This document shows positions 7,377-15,826 of a stretch of 35,555 nucleotides of DNA, in pieces. The first letter of the stretch is position 1. Every line of letters begins with the position of its first letter. The DNA is from Pseudomonadota bacterium (GTDB lineage Bacteria > Pseudomonadota > Alphaproteobacteria > SMXQ01): assembly GCA_022545545.1 (NCBI GenBank), contig JACZQV010000008.1, positions 1-35,555 on the forward strand. The letters are read 5' to 3'. The position numbers and the translations under genes are program-made. The notes under the pieces are model-generated. The model was not told the origin of the DNA. It saw only the letters and a program-made list of their open reading frames with translations, and made no database searches.

Positions 7377-7495
7377 CAGTGCTTACTTTCATAGGCCAGT
7401 ACTTACTTTCATAGGCCAGTACTTACTTTCATAGGAGGGTGCGACATATGATCGTCTTTTCCAGGCTTCCGGGGTGGAAGCGTCGCTGCGCTCCT
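7376..7495. mobile_element. Decayed end of the MITE-like element with triplicated tip
   Basis: Three direct 20-bp units CCAGTRCTTACTTTCATAGG occupy 7376-7395, 7396-7415 and 7416-7435. The last runs on into AGGGTGCGACATATGATCGT and TTCCGGGGTGGAAGCGTCG, which matches the right end of the full elements in reverse orientation for about 75 bases. The opposite end is not found before the neighbouring gene, so this is a solo, truncated end. The units have no spacers, so this is not a CRISPR array. The stretch 7221-7558 holds no gene. Confidence 0.8.
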
Positions 7496-7558
7496 TGCCC
7501 GAAAAGCCGTATGGGGCCCATCGAATCGCTTCCACCTTTCCATGGTGAGATATCCGGG

Positions 7559-8296
7559 CTAGCCCTTGATGGCCTCATCGGTCGGCGCGGCCGGCGCGTG
7601 CCCGCCGTCGCCTGCCTGCGCGAAGCCGATGCTTCGCTTCGGCGAAGGCAGGCCGTCGGCCAGCACTTCCCAGCCCCGGTCCCTGGCGACGCGGGCGAGG
7701 GTACGGTCGGGGTAGGCGGCCACCGGCCGGCCGACCCCCTCCAGCAGCGCCAGGTCATAGGCCGAATCGGCGTAGGCCCAGCATTCCGATAGGTCCCAAC
7801 CGTTCTGGCGGCAGATCTCCCCGGCGAATTCGAGCTTGGCCTCGGCGAAGGGATGCACGGCCGGGGGATCGGCGGTATAGACGCCTTCCCTCGCCACGCA
7901 CTTCGTCGCGCACCAGTCATCGGCGCCGAGGCGCTCGCCGAGCGGCCTGGCGATGAAGTCCGGCGCGCCGGTGAGAAGCACGATGGTCTCACCGCTGCTC
8001 TTATGGATTTCGAGGCGTTCGATCAGCCGGCGGCGCAGCCTGGGCACCAGCACCTCATCGACGAAGGCCCCGGCGAGCCCGGCCACCGCCTCGACCCCGA
8101 GCCCGGCGAGGTAGGCCTTGTTCTTCTTGAACACATGGCGGCCGTAGCGGATGAGGCCGCGCGGCACGAAGGCGGCGGCGCGGGCGAGCTGATAGGGGCC
8201 GAGCCGCCCGCGCTTCAGGAGATAGAGGGCGAACCGGCCCTCGCAGCTAGGCCCGCCGATCAGGGTTCCGTCGATGTCAACGAATATGCACGCCAT
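7559..8296 (-). CDS. HAD-superfamily (IB-like) phosphatase, possibly acting on a phospholipid-phosphate intermediate
   Basis: 245-residue haloacid-dehalogenase phosphatase. Motif I is FVDIDGTL with nucleophile D7 and acid D9; motif II is VLLTGAPDF; motif III lysine is in PFAEAKLEF; motif IV is YADSAYDLALL. The ATG at 8296 puts motif I at the amino end and overlaps the upstream gene by 20 bases, so I prefer it to the 12-residue-longer frame. Coupling to a CDP-alcohol phosphatidyltransferase suggests removal of the phosphate left by that enzyme, as phosphatidylglycerophosphatase does; this is inference. The carboxyl tail after GWEVLADG contains a palindromic DNA insert (7610-7653), apparently repeat-derived. 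Confidence 0.82.
   Translation of the reverse strand: MACIFVDIDGTLIGGPSCEGRFALYLLKRGRLGPYQLARAAAFVPRGLIRYGRHVFKKNKAYLAGLGVEAVAGLAGAFVDEVLVPRLRRRLIERLEIHKSSGETIVLLTGAPDFIARPLGERLGADDWCATKCVAREGVYTADPPAVHPFAEAKLEFAGEICRQNGWDLSECWAYADSAYDLALLEGVGRPVAAYPDRTLARVARDRGWEVLADGLPSPKRSIGFAQAGDGGHAPAAPTDEAIKG
7610..7653. repeat. Palindromic insert within the HAD gene tail
   Basis: GCCTGCCT (7610-7617) pairs with AGGCAGGC (7646-7653), and the DNA between holds further CGAAGC/GCTTCG pairing. It encodes the tail LPSPKRSIGFAQAGDGG and lies beyond the last catalytic motif, as expected for a repeat tolerated inside a coding region. Confidence 0.6.
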
Positions 8297-8927
8297 CGTC
8301 AATGCCCTCGTCCTCCCCCATCTTACCAACAATCCCCTCCTTGGCCATGAACTCGATGATGACCGGCGCGCCCCGCACCAGGCAGATGGCGACGCAGAGA
8401 TAGATCAGGATATCGGTGAGGACGCCGATGGTCCCGGCCCAGGCGGCCCAGGGCCCGGGCCACAGCGCCGGGAAGGGCTGGAAGAAGAAGATCCAGGCGA
8501 AGGTCCCGGCCTTGAGGACGCCATAGAAGGCGCGCATGAATGGCCCGGCGACGATGAACCGGCCCCAGGACGTGCGCATCATGCCGAACGCCGTCTCGCC
8601 CTTGGAGATGGCGGCGTAGCGGATCGAATCGACGATCGAGCCGCGGACGATGAAGAGGATGGCGACCCATACCGGCACCAGGTCGAGATCGGCCAGCACC
8701 ACCCACAGCACGATCTCCACCACCCGGTCGATGGCGACGTCGAAGATCGAGCCGAACACCGTCGCCTCGTCGCGCTTGCGCGCGACGTAACCGTCGAGGC
8801 CGTCGAGCGCCATGATGAGGATCAGCAGCGGCGCGTCGATCAGCTGCCACTCGGGCGGCGCGACGTACGCCATGACGATCAGCGGAAACAGCAGGACGAA
8901 ACGAACGAGGGTGATCAGGTTGGCCAT
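8277..8927 (-). CDS. CDP-alcohol phosphatidyltransferase family membrane enzyme
   Basis: 216-residue integral membrane enzyme that should transfer a phosphatidyl group from a CDP-lipid to an alcohol. The full signature DGYVAR-x8-G-x3-D-x3-D is present (DGLDGYVARKRD, then GSIFDVAID, about residues 42-65). Five to six hydrophobic spans follow the family pattern. The acceptor alcohol cannot be read from the sequence; phosphatidylglycerophosphate synthase is plausible because a HAD phosphatase overlaps its 3' end by 20 bases. The Asp/Glu-rich end KMGEDEGIDDG is unusual but harmless. Start ATG at 8927. Confidence 0.87.
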   Translation of the reverse strand: MANLITLVRFVLLFPLIVMAYVAPPEWQLIDAPLLILIMALDGLDGYVARKRDEATVFGSIFDVAIDRVVEIVLWVVLADLDLVPVWVAILFIVRGSIVDSIRYAAISKGETAFGMMRTSWGRFIVAGPFMRAFYGVLKAGTFAWIFFFQPFPALWPGPWAAWAGTIGVLTDILIYLCVAICLVRGAPVIIEFMAKEGIVGKMGEDEGIDDGVHIR

Positions 8928-9104
8928 GCCGTCAAAGTCCGGTTTTTGACGCCGGGCCTGGGTCTCGCGCGCCCGCCGCGGCCACCTTCCGGGGTTCGGC
9001 GGAACCGAGGGGCCACGGGCGCAAAACCCGGCGCAGGGGCTAAATATGCGCCATCCCGGGCGGTTAACAAAGCCATTTCACCGGGATTTGGGGCGAATCC
9101 GGAC

Positions 9105-9128
9105 GCGCGATAATCGTACTTATCGCGC
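9105..9128. promoter_or_regulatory. 9-bp inverted repeat between fetB and the phosphatidyltransferase gene
   Basis: GCGCGATAA (9105-9113) and TTATCGCGC (9120-9128) enclose TCGTAC. It lies 28 bases past the fetB stop and about 180 bases before the next gene on the same strand. No T run follows, so it may be an operator for the downstream pair or a transcript end hairpin. ACTTATCG also occurs just upstream of fetA (10555-10562). Confidence 0.45.
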
Positions 9129-9156
9129 CACCCCGCGCCCGCCAGCCCGCCGCCGC

Positions 9157-9954
9157 CTATTTCACCGTCAGGCGGTCGAGGCGCAGGCGGTGGCGGGCGT
9201 CGGTCAGCCGGGCGGCCATGGCGTAGATGGCGCTGCCGGCGCCGATGCCGGTGGCGCCGGCGATCAGGAACATCACCAGCAGTTGGTATTTGATGGCGTC
9301 CCAGGGATCGGCGCCGGCGAGGATCTGGCCGGTCATCATGCCGGGTATCGACACCAGCCCGGTCGCCGACATCGAGTTGATGATCGGGATCAGGCCGTTG
9401 CGCACGGATTCCCTGATCAGCGGCCTGAAGGCCTCGGCGCGGTCGTAGCCGAGCGCCAGCATGGTCTCTATCGCCGAGCGTTCGCGCCCGACGTTGGTCG
9501 CCAGCGTGTTGAGCCCGAGCGCGATGCCGGTCATCATGTTGCCGAGGATCATGCCCAAGAGCGGCAGCGCATAGCGCGGATGGAACCACGGCTCGGGCTG
9601 CAATTGCGTGGTCAGCGCGAAGACGGTGACGATGGTGCCGCCGAACAGCATGCAGCCGGTGCCGACGCCGTAGCTCCACCAGCCCGCAAGCCGGCGTTCC
9701 TGGCGTCCCATGACCTCGTAGCCGGCGAACAGGATCATCACCAGCGCCGCGGCGGCGGTGAAGGGGAGAGACACGGTCTCGAACAGCACCTTGAGCACCA
9801 GGCCGAGGAGTCCGAGCTGCACCACCATGCGGCTCGCCGCGATCAGCAACTGGCGCTCCAGCGACAGGCGCAGACGGATCGACAGCGCCGCGTTCACCCC
9901 GATCAGCAGGGCGGCGATGACGAGGTCCCCGTAGCTCAGCGTGATGTAATTCAC
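9157..9954 (-). CDS. fetB: FetB/YbbM-type ABC transporter permease (metal exporter)
   Basis: 265-residue membrane subunit of the UPF0014/FetB family with several hydrophobic spans. Family features: LERQLLIAASRMVVQLGLLG near the start, ALPLLGMILGNMMTGIALGLN in the middle, and the coupling loop ERSAIETMLALGYDRAEAFRPLIR followed by LIPIINSMSATGLVSIPGMM. It partners the ATPase encoded just upstream, with a 4-base overlap. In E. coli FetAB exports iron and protects against oxidative stress; the same role here is by homology. Confidence 0.92.
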   Translation of the reverse strand: MNYITLSYGDLVIAALLIGVNAALSIRLRLSLERQLLIAASRMVVQLGLLGLVLKVLFETVSLPFTAAAALVMILFAGYEVMGRQERRLAGWWSYGVGTGCMLFGGTIVTVFALTTQLQPEPWFHPRYALPLLGMILGNMMTGIALGLNTLATNVGRERSAIETMLALGYDRAEAFRPLIRESVRNGLIPIINSMSATGLVSIPGMMTGQILAGADPWDAIKYQLLVMFLIAGATGIGAGSAIYAMAARLTDARHRLRLDRLTVK

Positions 9955-10550
9955 AAGTCCCCCTGGCGCACCTTGCCGGCGTCGACGTAGAGGGCGCGTT
10001 TGGCCAGGCGCTTGCCCTGTTCGATGTCGTGGGTGACGAACAACATGGCGGCGCCGTCACCGAGGCGGGCGCCGAGCACCGCCTCGACCGCCCGGGTGGT
10101 GTCGGCGTCGAGACCCGAGGTCGGCTCGTCGAGCAACATCACCCTCGGCGCCCGCTCCAGCACCCGGGCCAGCGCCAGGCGCTGCTTCTCGCCGGTGGAA
10201 AGGCGCGCCAGGGCCCAGCCCATGGCGTCTTCCGGCAGCTTGAGCGGCGGCAGGAGCTTGCGGCCGCTGTCCGGGTCGGCGAAGTGATCGCCGACGCGAT
10301 CTCCCCACCAGCCCGGCTCCGCCGCCATATAGGTCACCAGACGCCGCCAATCGGGCGCCGGCATGTCGTCGCGGCGGGCATCCCCGAGGGCGCAGGCGCC
10401 GTCATTGGGGTCGAGATCGGCGATGGCGCGCAGCAATAGGGTCTTGCCGGCGCCCGACGGGCCGAACATGGCGACGGCCTCGCCGGGGGGAAGGTCGAAG
10501 TCGAAGGGCTCGAGACCGGGACGGGTAAGGCCACGGATGCGCAACATCAC
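9951..10550 (-). CDS. fetA: FetA/YbbL-type ABC transporter ATP-binding protein
   Basis: 199-residue ATPase. Walker A GPSGAGKT (about 30-37), signature LSTGEKQRLALARVL, Walker B VMLLDEPTSGLD and switch histidine in FVTHD are all intact. The short length and the overlapping FetB-type permease identify the family. The first codon is a GTG at 10550 followed at once by an ATG at 10547; either could be used, and the ribosome site is weak. It forms a two-gene operon with fetB. Confidence 0.92.
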   Translation of the reverse strand: MMLRIRGLTRPGLEPFDFDLPPGEAVAMFGPSGAGKTLLLRAIADLDPNDGACALGDARRDDMPAPDWRRLVTYMAAEPGWWGDRVGDHFADPDSGRKLLPPLKLPEDAMGWALARLSTGEKQRLALARVLERAPRVMLLDEPTSGLDADTTRAVEAVLGARLGDGAAMLFVTHDIEQGKRLAKRALYVDAGKVRQGDL

Positions 10551-10851
10551 CTACACTTATCGTGAAAGACCCGCCACGCCCAGATTTATCGTCGGGGAGG
10601 CGCCGGGTGCGCCGGCGGCGTCGCGCCGGGGTTCGATCGTGCCCGGGCCGCCGGCCTGACCAAACCTTCCCTCCCGGCGCCGAAAGGACCGGTCGCCCTT
10701 CCCACCGATCCCGCCGCCGGGGTCATTATCAAGGTCCTTTGGTATAAGCTGGGAGGATTGCTCACCGGTCCGTGTCCCGCGGCGAATTCGAGCTTGGCCT
10801 CGCCGAAGGGAGGCTCGGCCGGGGGCCCGGCATTTTCGACGATAGGTTTCG
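10551..10851. other. Divergent intergenic region with a duplicated HAD-gene segment
   Basis: 301 bases between fetA (minus) and the MFS gene (plus), expected to hold both promoters. About 10780-10826 (CGGCGAATTCGAGCTTGGCC onwards) matches 7822-7868 inside the HAD phosphatase gene with roughly four mismatches in 46 bases. Reverse translation gives GEAKLEFA, like the HAD motif III region. The rest shows no recognisable gene. Confidence 0.6.
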
Positions 10852-12081
10852 ATGCGGAACTACCTGACATTCGTGCTCGAGAACCGCAGGTTCCTCGCCT
10901 ACGGCCTGCTGTTCACCATGACCTCGAGCGTCGGCCACACCTACTTCATCGGCCTTTTCGGCGCCGAGATCCGCGCCGAGTTCGCCCTGTCCCACGGGTC
11001 GTTCGGATCGATCTATTCGCTGGCGACGCTTGGCAGTGGGCTCGCGGTCATATGGCTCGGCCGCAAGATCGACGATGTCGATCTGCGCCATTACACGGCG
11101 ATGGTCTGCGCCGGGCTGGTGGCGGCCTGTTTCTTCATGGCGTTGGCGCCCGGCGTGGCGCTTCTCGCCCTCGCCCTGTTCTCGCTCCGCCTCGCCGGGC
11201 CGGGGCTGACGGTTCATGCCGCGACCACCAGCATGGCGCGCTATTTCGGCGGCCAGCGCGGCAAGGCCGCGGGCATCGCCTCGCTCGGCCAGACCGTGGG
11301 CGAGGCCGCGCTGCCGCTGATCGCCGTGGCGCTGATCGCCGCCATCGGCTGGCGCTTGACCTGGGGGGTGTTGGGCACGGCGGTGGCGATCCTCATCGTG
11401 CCGGCGGTGCTGTGGATGCTCAGGGGCCATGGCGAGCGCCACCGGCGTCTACTCGAAGATCCGCCGGCGGAACCGGCGCGGCGCGGGCCTTCCGGGCGCC
11501 AATACACCCGCCGGCAGGTCCTTCGCGATCCCCGCTTCTACCTGATCCTGCCGGCGACCCTGGCCCATCTCGTCATCCTCTCGGGCCTCTTCTTCCATCA
11601 GGTGCACCTCGCCGATACCAAGGGGTGGTCGCTCACCTGGCTCGCCACTTGTTTCGTCGGCTATGCCGTCGCCAAGGTGGCGTCGGTGCTGGTCCTGGGG
11701 CCGCTGGTCGATCGCCTCGGGGCGCAGCGGATACTGCCCTATTACATGGCGCCGACAGGGATGGCGCTGTTGGCGCTGGCGCTCTTCGACCCTCCGGGCA
11801 TCGCCCTTTTCTATATGATGGCCATGGGGGCGAGCACCGGCGCGTGGATCACCATCAGCGGCGCCTTGTGGGCGGAGATCTACGGCATCGCCCATCTCGG
11901 CGCGGTCAGGGCGCTGGTGCAAGCGCTGTTGCTTTTCTCGGTGGCGCTGGCGCCGCCGGCCATGGGGTGGCTCATCGATCGCGGCATCGGCATGGAGGCG
12001 ATCGCGGTGATCTGCTTGGGCTTCGGCGCCGGCTGCACGGCGCTGCTCTTCGTCCCGGCGGCCCGCCAGCCCGGCAACTAG
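10852..12081 (+). CDS. Major facilitator superfamily transporter
   Basis: 409-residue polytopic membrane protein with about twelve hydrophobic spans in two halves separated by a basic loop (RGHGERHRRLLEDPPAEPARRG, about 190-215). MFS-like signatures include WLGRKIDD after helix 2 and GPLVDRLGAQR in the second half. The SLRLAGPGLTVHAATTSMAR and FGGQRGKAAGIASLGQ segments resemble the monocarboxylate/oxalate-type (OFA/MCT) branch. The substrate is unknown. It runs convergent to the next gene with only 7 bases between stops. Start ATG at 10852. Confidence 0.88.
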   Translation: MRNYLTFVLENRRFLAYGLLFTMTSSVGHTYFIGLFGAEIRAEFALSHGSFGSIYSLATLGSGLAVIWLGRKIDDVDLRHYTAMVCAGLVAACFFMALAPGVALLALALFSLRLAGPGLTVHAATTSMARYFGGQRGKAAGIASLGQTVGEAALPLIAVALIAAIGWRLTWGVLGTAVAILIVPAVLWMLRGHGERHRRLLEDPPAEPARRGPSGRQYTRRQVLRDPRFYLILPATLAHLVILSGLFFHQVHLADTKGWSLTWLATCFVGYAVAKVASVLVLGPLVDRLGAQRILPYYMAPTGMALLALALFDPPGIALFYMMAMGASTGAWITISGALWAEIYGIAHLGAVRALVQALLLFSVALAPPAMGWLIDRGIGMEAIAVICLGFGAGCTALLFVPAARQPGN

Positions 12082-12088
12082 AGGACTA

Positions 12089-13444
12089 TCAGGCGGCGAA
12101 CAGCAACGAACAGATCAAGACGGCGGCGATGATACCGGCGGCGTCGGCGGTCAGCCCGGCCCACAGCGCGTGGCGGATGCGCTTGATCTGCACCGCCCCG
12201 AAATAGACGGCGATGACATAGAAGGTGGTTTCGGTCGATCCCTGGAAGGTGCTGACGAGGTAGCCGACATAGCTGTCGGGCCCGACCGCCGGGTCGTTGA
12301 TGATCGAGGCCAGCACCCCATAGGCGCCGGAGCCCGAAAGCGGGCGCAACAGCGCCATCGGCAGGGCCTCTCCCGGCAGCCCGAAGAGCGTCGTCACCGG
12401 GCTGATGGCGGCGACCATGACGTCGAGCGCGCCGCTTGCCCGGAACATGCCGACGGCGACCAGGATGGCGACGAGATAGGGGATGATGCGGACGGCGACG
12501 AGGAAGCCGTCCTTGGCGCCGTCGACGAAGACCTCATAGACGCGCACCTTCCTGGCGGCGCCGAAGCCAAGCAGCCCCACCATGATGCCGGGAATGATCC
12601 AGGGCGATATGACCCTGCCGTAAATCACCGATATCGGGATCAGCGCCACGATACCGCCGAGCGCCAGCACCGACACCCAGGTCGGGTAGGCGGCGGTGCC
12701 TTCGCCTCGCGGGTGCGGAGCCCCATCGGCGGGCGCCACCAGGGGATCGTCGGCGCCAGGCCCGGCGCTTGCGGTGCCCATCGCGGCGCCGAGCGCGTCG
12801 TCCTCTCGCGCCGCGTCCGCCGGCATATCCGCCGGCACTCGCGAGAATCGCTGATAGATCTTGGCGGCGATGATCGCCAGGGTGGTCGAGCAGATGGTGG
12901 CGAACAGCGTAGTGGGAACGATCGCCGCCGGATCGGCGGAACCGGCGGCGGCGCGAAGGGCGATGACGCCGGTCGGCAGAAGCGTCACCGAGGAGGTGTT
13001 GATGGCGAGGAACAGCACCATGGCGTTGCTCGCCGTGCCCTTGTGGGGGTTCAGCGTATCGAGCTCCTGCATGGCGCGGATGCCGAACGGGGTGGCGGCG
13101 TTGCCGAGCCCCAGCGCGTTGGCCGAGAGATTGAGCACCATCGCCCCCATGGCCGGGTGATCGGCCGGGACGTCGGGGAACAGGCGCACCATCAGCGGGC
13201 GGATGGTCTTGGCGATGATGACGAGAAGCCCGCCGGCCTCCGCCACCTTCATCAGACCGAGGAACAGGGCCATGACGCCGATGAGGCCGATGGCAAGGGT
13301 CACCGAACTCGTCGCCGAATCGATCATCGCCATGCCCAGCGCCTGCATCGGCGCCGTCTGGTCCGCGGGCCCGGTCCAGCTCAGCTCCCGGTAGCCGGTG
13401 ACCAGGAAGGCGATGACGACGATGGCGAAGAAGATGGCGTTCAC
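12089..13444 (-). CDS. Nucleoside-recognition (Gate) domain membrane protein, SpmA-SpmB fusion type
   Basis: 451-residue membrane protein in which SpmA-like and SpmB-like halves are joined. First half: MNAIFFAIVVIAFLVTGYREL, then MIDSATSSVTLAIGLIGVMA, and NLSANALGLGNAATPFGIRA with LFLAINTSSVTLLPTGVIAL. A charged linker at about 205-250 (DMPADAAREDD onwards) leads to the second half, with a Gate segment VRIIPYLVAILVAVGMFRAS and FQGSTETTFYVIAVYFGAV near the end. Such fusions are common outside spore formers and their role is not settled. The start is a GTG at 13444 with GGAGG ahead of it. A 53-bp copy of this start region occurs at 15827-15879. Confidence 0.85.
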   Translation of the reverse strand: MNAIFFAIVVIAFLVTGYRELSWTGPADQTAPMQALGMAMIDSATSSVTLAIGLIGVMALFLGLMKVAEAGGLLVIIAKTIRPLMVRLFPDVPADHPAMGAMVLNLSANALGLGNAATPFGIRAMQELDTLNPHKGTASNAMVLFLAINTSSVTLLPTGVIALRAAAGSADPAAIVPTTLFATICSTTLAIIAAKIYQRFSRVPADMPADAAREDDALGAAMGTASAGPGADDPLVAPADGAPHPRGEGTAAYPTWVSVLALGGIVALIPISVIYGRVISPWIIPGIMVGLLGFGAARKVRVYEVFVDGAKDGFLVAVRIIPYLVAILVAVGMFRASGALDVMVAAISPVTTLFGLPGEALPMALLRPLSGSGAYGVLASIINDPAVGPDSYVGYLVSTFQGSTETTFYVIAVYFGAVQIKRIRHALWAGLTADAAGIIAAVLICSLLFAA

Positions 13445-13634
13445 GGGCCTTCCGCCTCCGGCAACCCGTGCCCGGTGTACCGCCGCGATTGATCAGGCGA
13501 TCGGTGGGGAGAGACTGTCACGTCGCGTCGGTTTCCGCTCCCGTTACGCGCGGCGCGCCGGGACCGTTGCCTGGCGCGGCCACGCTTGGGGCCATGGGTA
13601 CCATCGCCCCGGCCCGTCGGGCAACCGGTTCTTT

Positions 13635-14738
13635 TCACTGAAGGGCTGAAAATCCGCGCCCCTTGCCGCCATCGGCCTTCGCCGATCGCCCGGCCTTCGC
13701 AGCCGAAGTGACTGCTTCGGCGGAGTGGGCAAAGTCGGCTTCGGCCGACTGAAGGTCGGGGGCGTCGAACGTAGCGACGTTCCCAGGGATGGTGACGATT
13801 CCGTGGGGGTGGGCGCCCGCCGGCAAGCGACGGACCTCGCGTCTGGCGGCGACGTCGATGACGGAAACGTCGTTCGATCCGCTGTTGGCGACGTAGGCCC
13901 AGCGGCCGTCGCGCGAGAAGGCGACATGGTGGGGCGCGTCGCCGACGGCGATGCGCGCAACCTCGCGCCGCCTGGCGGTGTCGATGACGCTGATGTCCTC
14001 GGACCCGTGATTGGTGATCCACGCCCCGGCGCCATCGGGCGTGAGCGCCACATGATGGGCCTCGCGGCCGCCGATCTTGACGGTCAGGAGCCGTGGCGGG
14101 TCTCCCTGGACGAGGAAGACGTCCGGGCTTCCCCAGTTCGTCACCCAGAGGGCGCCGCCTTGGCGGCTAAGGGCGAGGTCGTGGGGCATGGCCGGCGTGT
14201 CCAGGCGATGGACCGGCGCGCCGCTGCCGAGGTCCACCAGCCAAAGCGTGCTTCCCCCCTGGACCGTTATCCACGCCCGCCCGGTTGCCGTCACGGCCAG
14301 ATTGTGGGGCGCCGGTGAGAGCGCGAAGGCGCCGGCGAGTTCCAGCTTGGCGAGATCGAGGCGGTAAAGCCTGCGGCCGGTTTCGGCGCCGATGAAGGCC
14401 CAACGATCATCGGGACCGACGGCGACACCGTGCGGCCGGCCTGGAACCGCAAGACGCTTCAACACCTTTGGCAGCCGGGGGTCGATAACGCTCACCCTGC
14501 CGGCGGAAGGATGGGTGACGATGACCCGCCCGCCGCCGGCCGTCACCGCCAGGTTATGGGGGTCCCCTCCGACGGTGAGCGTCCGCGCACCGCCGGTTTC
14601 GCCGTCGATGATCGAAAGCGTGCCCGCGTGTTCGTTGGCGACGACGATCAACTCGGCCCGCGCGCCCGCCGCCGGGACCAGCGCCAGCAGCCAGGCGCAG
14701 AGGAGAATCCTCGATGGAATTTTGGCCAACAGACTCAT
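13635..14738 (-). CDS. Secreted YVTN-type beta-propeller protein
   Basis: 367 residues with a signal peptide (MSLLAKIPSRILLCAWLLALV, cleavage near ARA). Repeated blades of about 40 residues follow the pattern IxVAN..A-T-LSIID....TLTVGGDPHNLAVT; later ones include WITNHGSEDISVID and WAYVANSGSNDVSVIDV. Such proteins are periplasmic or extracellular and often ligand-binding or scaffolding; no enzymatic residue can be named. After the last blade, the tail from about residue 325 (SAEADFAHSAEAVTSAAKAG) is low-complexity and encoded by palindromic DNA (13675-13765). It looks repeat-derived. Confidence 0.85.
   Translation of the reverse strand: MSLLAKIPSRILLCAWLLALVPAAGARAELIVVANEHAGTLSIIDGETGGARTLTVGGDPHNLAVTAGGGRVIVTHPSAGRVSVIDPRLPKVLKRLAVPGRPHGVAVGPDDRWAFIGAETGRRLYRLDLAKLELAGAFALSPAPHNLAVTATGRAWITVQGGSTLWLVDLGSGAPVHRLDTPAMPHDLALSRQGGALWVTNWGSPDVFLVQGDPPRLLTVKIGGREAHHVALTPDGAGAWITNHGSEDISVIDTARRREVARIAVGDAPHHVAFSRDGRWAYVANSGSNDVSVIDVAARREVRRLPAGAHPHGIVTIPGNVATFDAPDLQSAEADFAHSAEAVTSAAKAGRSAKADGGKGRGFSALQ
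13675..13765. repeat. Palindrome-rich segment encoding the propeller tail
   Basis: Contains multiple inverted pairings such as GTCGGCTTCGGCCGAC (13734-13749), CGGCCTTCG repeated at 13674 and 13691, and CCGAAG/CTTCGG around 13704-13720. It lies entirely beyond the propeller blades and resembles in style the insert at 7610-7653. Confidence 0.5.
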
Positions 14739-14929
14739 CGCCTAACGATTGGACCAGATATCGGGAAGCGGCACAACCGGGCCGCTCGCCGGCGAAAAGA
14801 ATTTGACCGTCGCGGCGATCCTGGCGCGGCTTGCGCCAAGTTGGCCGGAAATCCGCTTCAGTGCCAGGAGGGGCGGGGTGCGCCGGCCCAGTTTCGCGGC
14901 TCGGCCGACATCGGCTAGTATCGCCGCCA

Positions 14930-15802
14930 ATGATGGGTGGAGCCGTGAAATATCTGGCGGTGGGTTTCTTGGCCGTGGCGCTCGCCGCGATGGCTTTCTG
15001 GGAAGCCGGCGTGGCGGCGGAAGGGAGGCTGCCGGTCTTCGATACCCATGTCCATTACAGCCAGGAGGCCTGGCAGCCTTTCAGTCCCGGCGCCATCCTC
15101 GATAAGTTGACCGCGGCGGGTGTCGCCAGGGCGCTGGTCTCCAGCACGCCCGACGACGGCACGCTCAAGCTCTACCGCGCCGATCGAGAGCGCATCGTGC
15201 CGATCCTCAGGCCCTATCGCGACAGGGCGGACATGGACCGGTGGTTCCGCGACCGGGGGGTCATCGACTATGTCGCGGGGCGGCTCGGGCGGGGCGTCTA
15301 TCGGGGCATCGGCGAGTTTCATCTGCTCTATGAAAGCGAGGCCCGAACGCCCGAGATCAGGCGGTTGATCCGGATGGCGGTGGCGCGGGATATCGTGCTC
15401 CACGTCCATTCCGGGGCCCGGCCGGTGCGCGCCCTGTTCGCGATCGAGCCGAAGCTCAAGGTGTTGTGGGCCCATGCCGGCATGGCGGCGCCGCCCGGGA
15501 TGATCCGCCGACTCCTGGAGAGTTATCCCCTCCTTTGGACCGAAGTGTCGTTCCGCGCCGACGACATCGCGCCCGACGGGCGCCTCGATCCGGCTTGGCG
15601 CAAACTGTTCCTCGACCATCCCGACCGTTTCATGGTCGGCACCGACACCTATGTCAATGCCCGCTGGGATATCTATCGCGGGTTGGTGGAGGAACACCGC
15701 CGATGGCTCGCCCAGCTTCCCCGTAAGGTCGCGAAGGCGATCGCCCATGGCAATGCCGTAAAGCTGTTCGGCGCCGGCAGGGGGACGGGCCTCGGGGATT
15801 GA
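14930..15802 (+). CDS. Exported amidohydrolase-like TIM-barrel protein
   Basis: 290 residues from the ATG at 14930. A hydrophobic start (KYLAVGFLAVALAAMAFW) acts as signal peptide or anchor. The metal-site motif of the amidohydrolase superfamily is visible as FDTHVHYS; later histidines lie in IVLHVHSGARP and VLWAHAGMA, and an aspartate in FMVGTDTYVN. The protein resembles the amidohydrolase_2 (ACMSD/TIM-barrel) group; substrate unknown. A GTG at 14945 is an alternative start, and the frame extends upstream to 14831 without sensible protein. It stands alone, divergent from the propeller gene. Confidence 0.8.
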   Translation: MMGGAVKYLAVGFLAVALAAMAFWEAGVAAEGRLPVFDTHVHYSQEAWQPFSPGAILDKLTAAGVARALVSSTPDDGTLKLYRADRERIVPILRPYRDRADMDRWFRDRGVIDYVAGRLGRGVYRGIGEFHLLYESEARTPEIRRLIRMAVARDIVLHVHSGARPVRALFAIEPKLKVLWAHAGMAAPPGMIRRLLESYPLLWTEVSFRADDIAPDGRLDPAWRKLFLDHPDRFMVGTDTYVNARWDIYRGLVEEHRRWLAQLPRKVAKAIAHGNAVKLFGAGRGTGLGD

Positions 15803-15826
15803 CGCCGGCCCGCCGGGGCGGCGCGA

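Noticed and set aside
7376-7435. CRISPR array
   Set aside because: The three 20-bp repeats are contiguous with no spacers and match the tip of the local mobile element.
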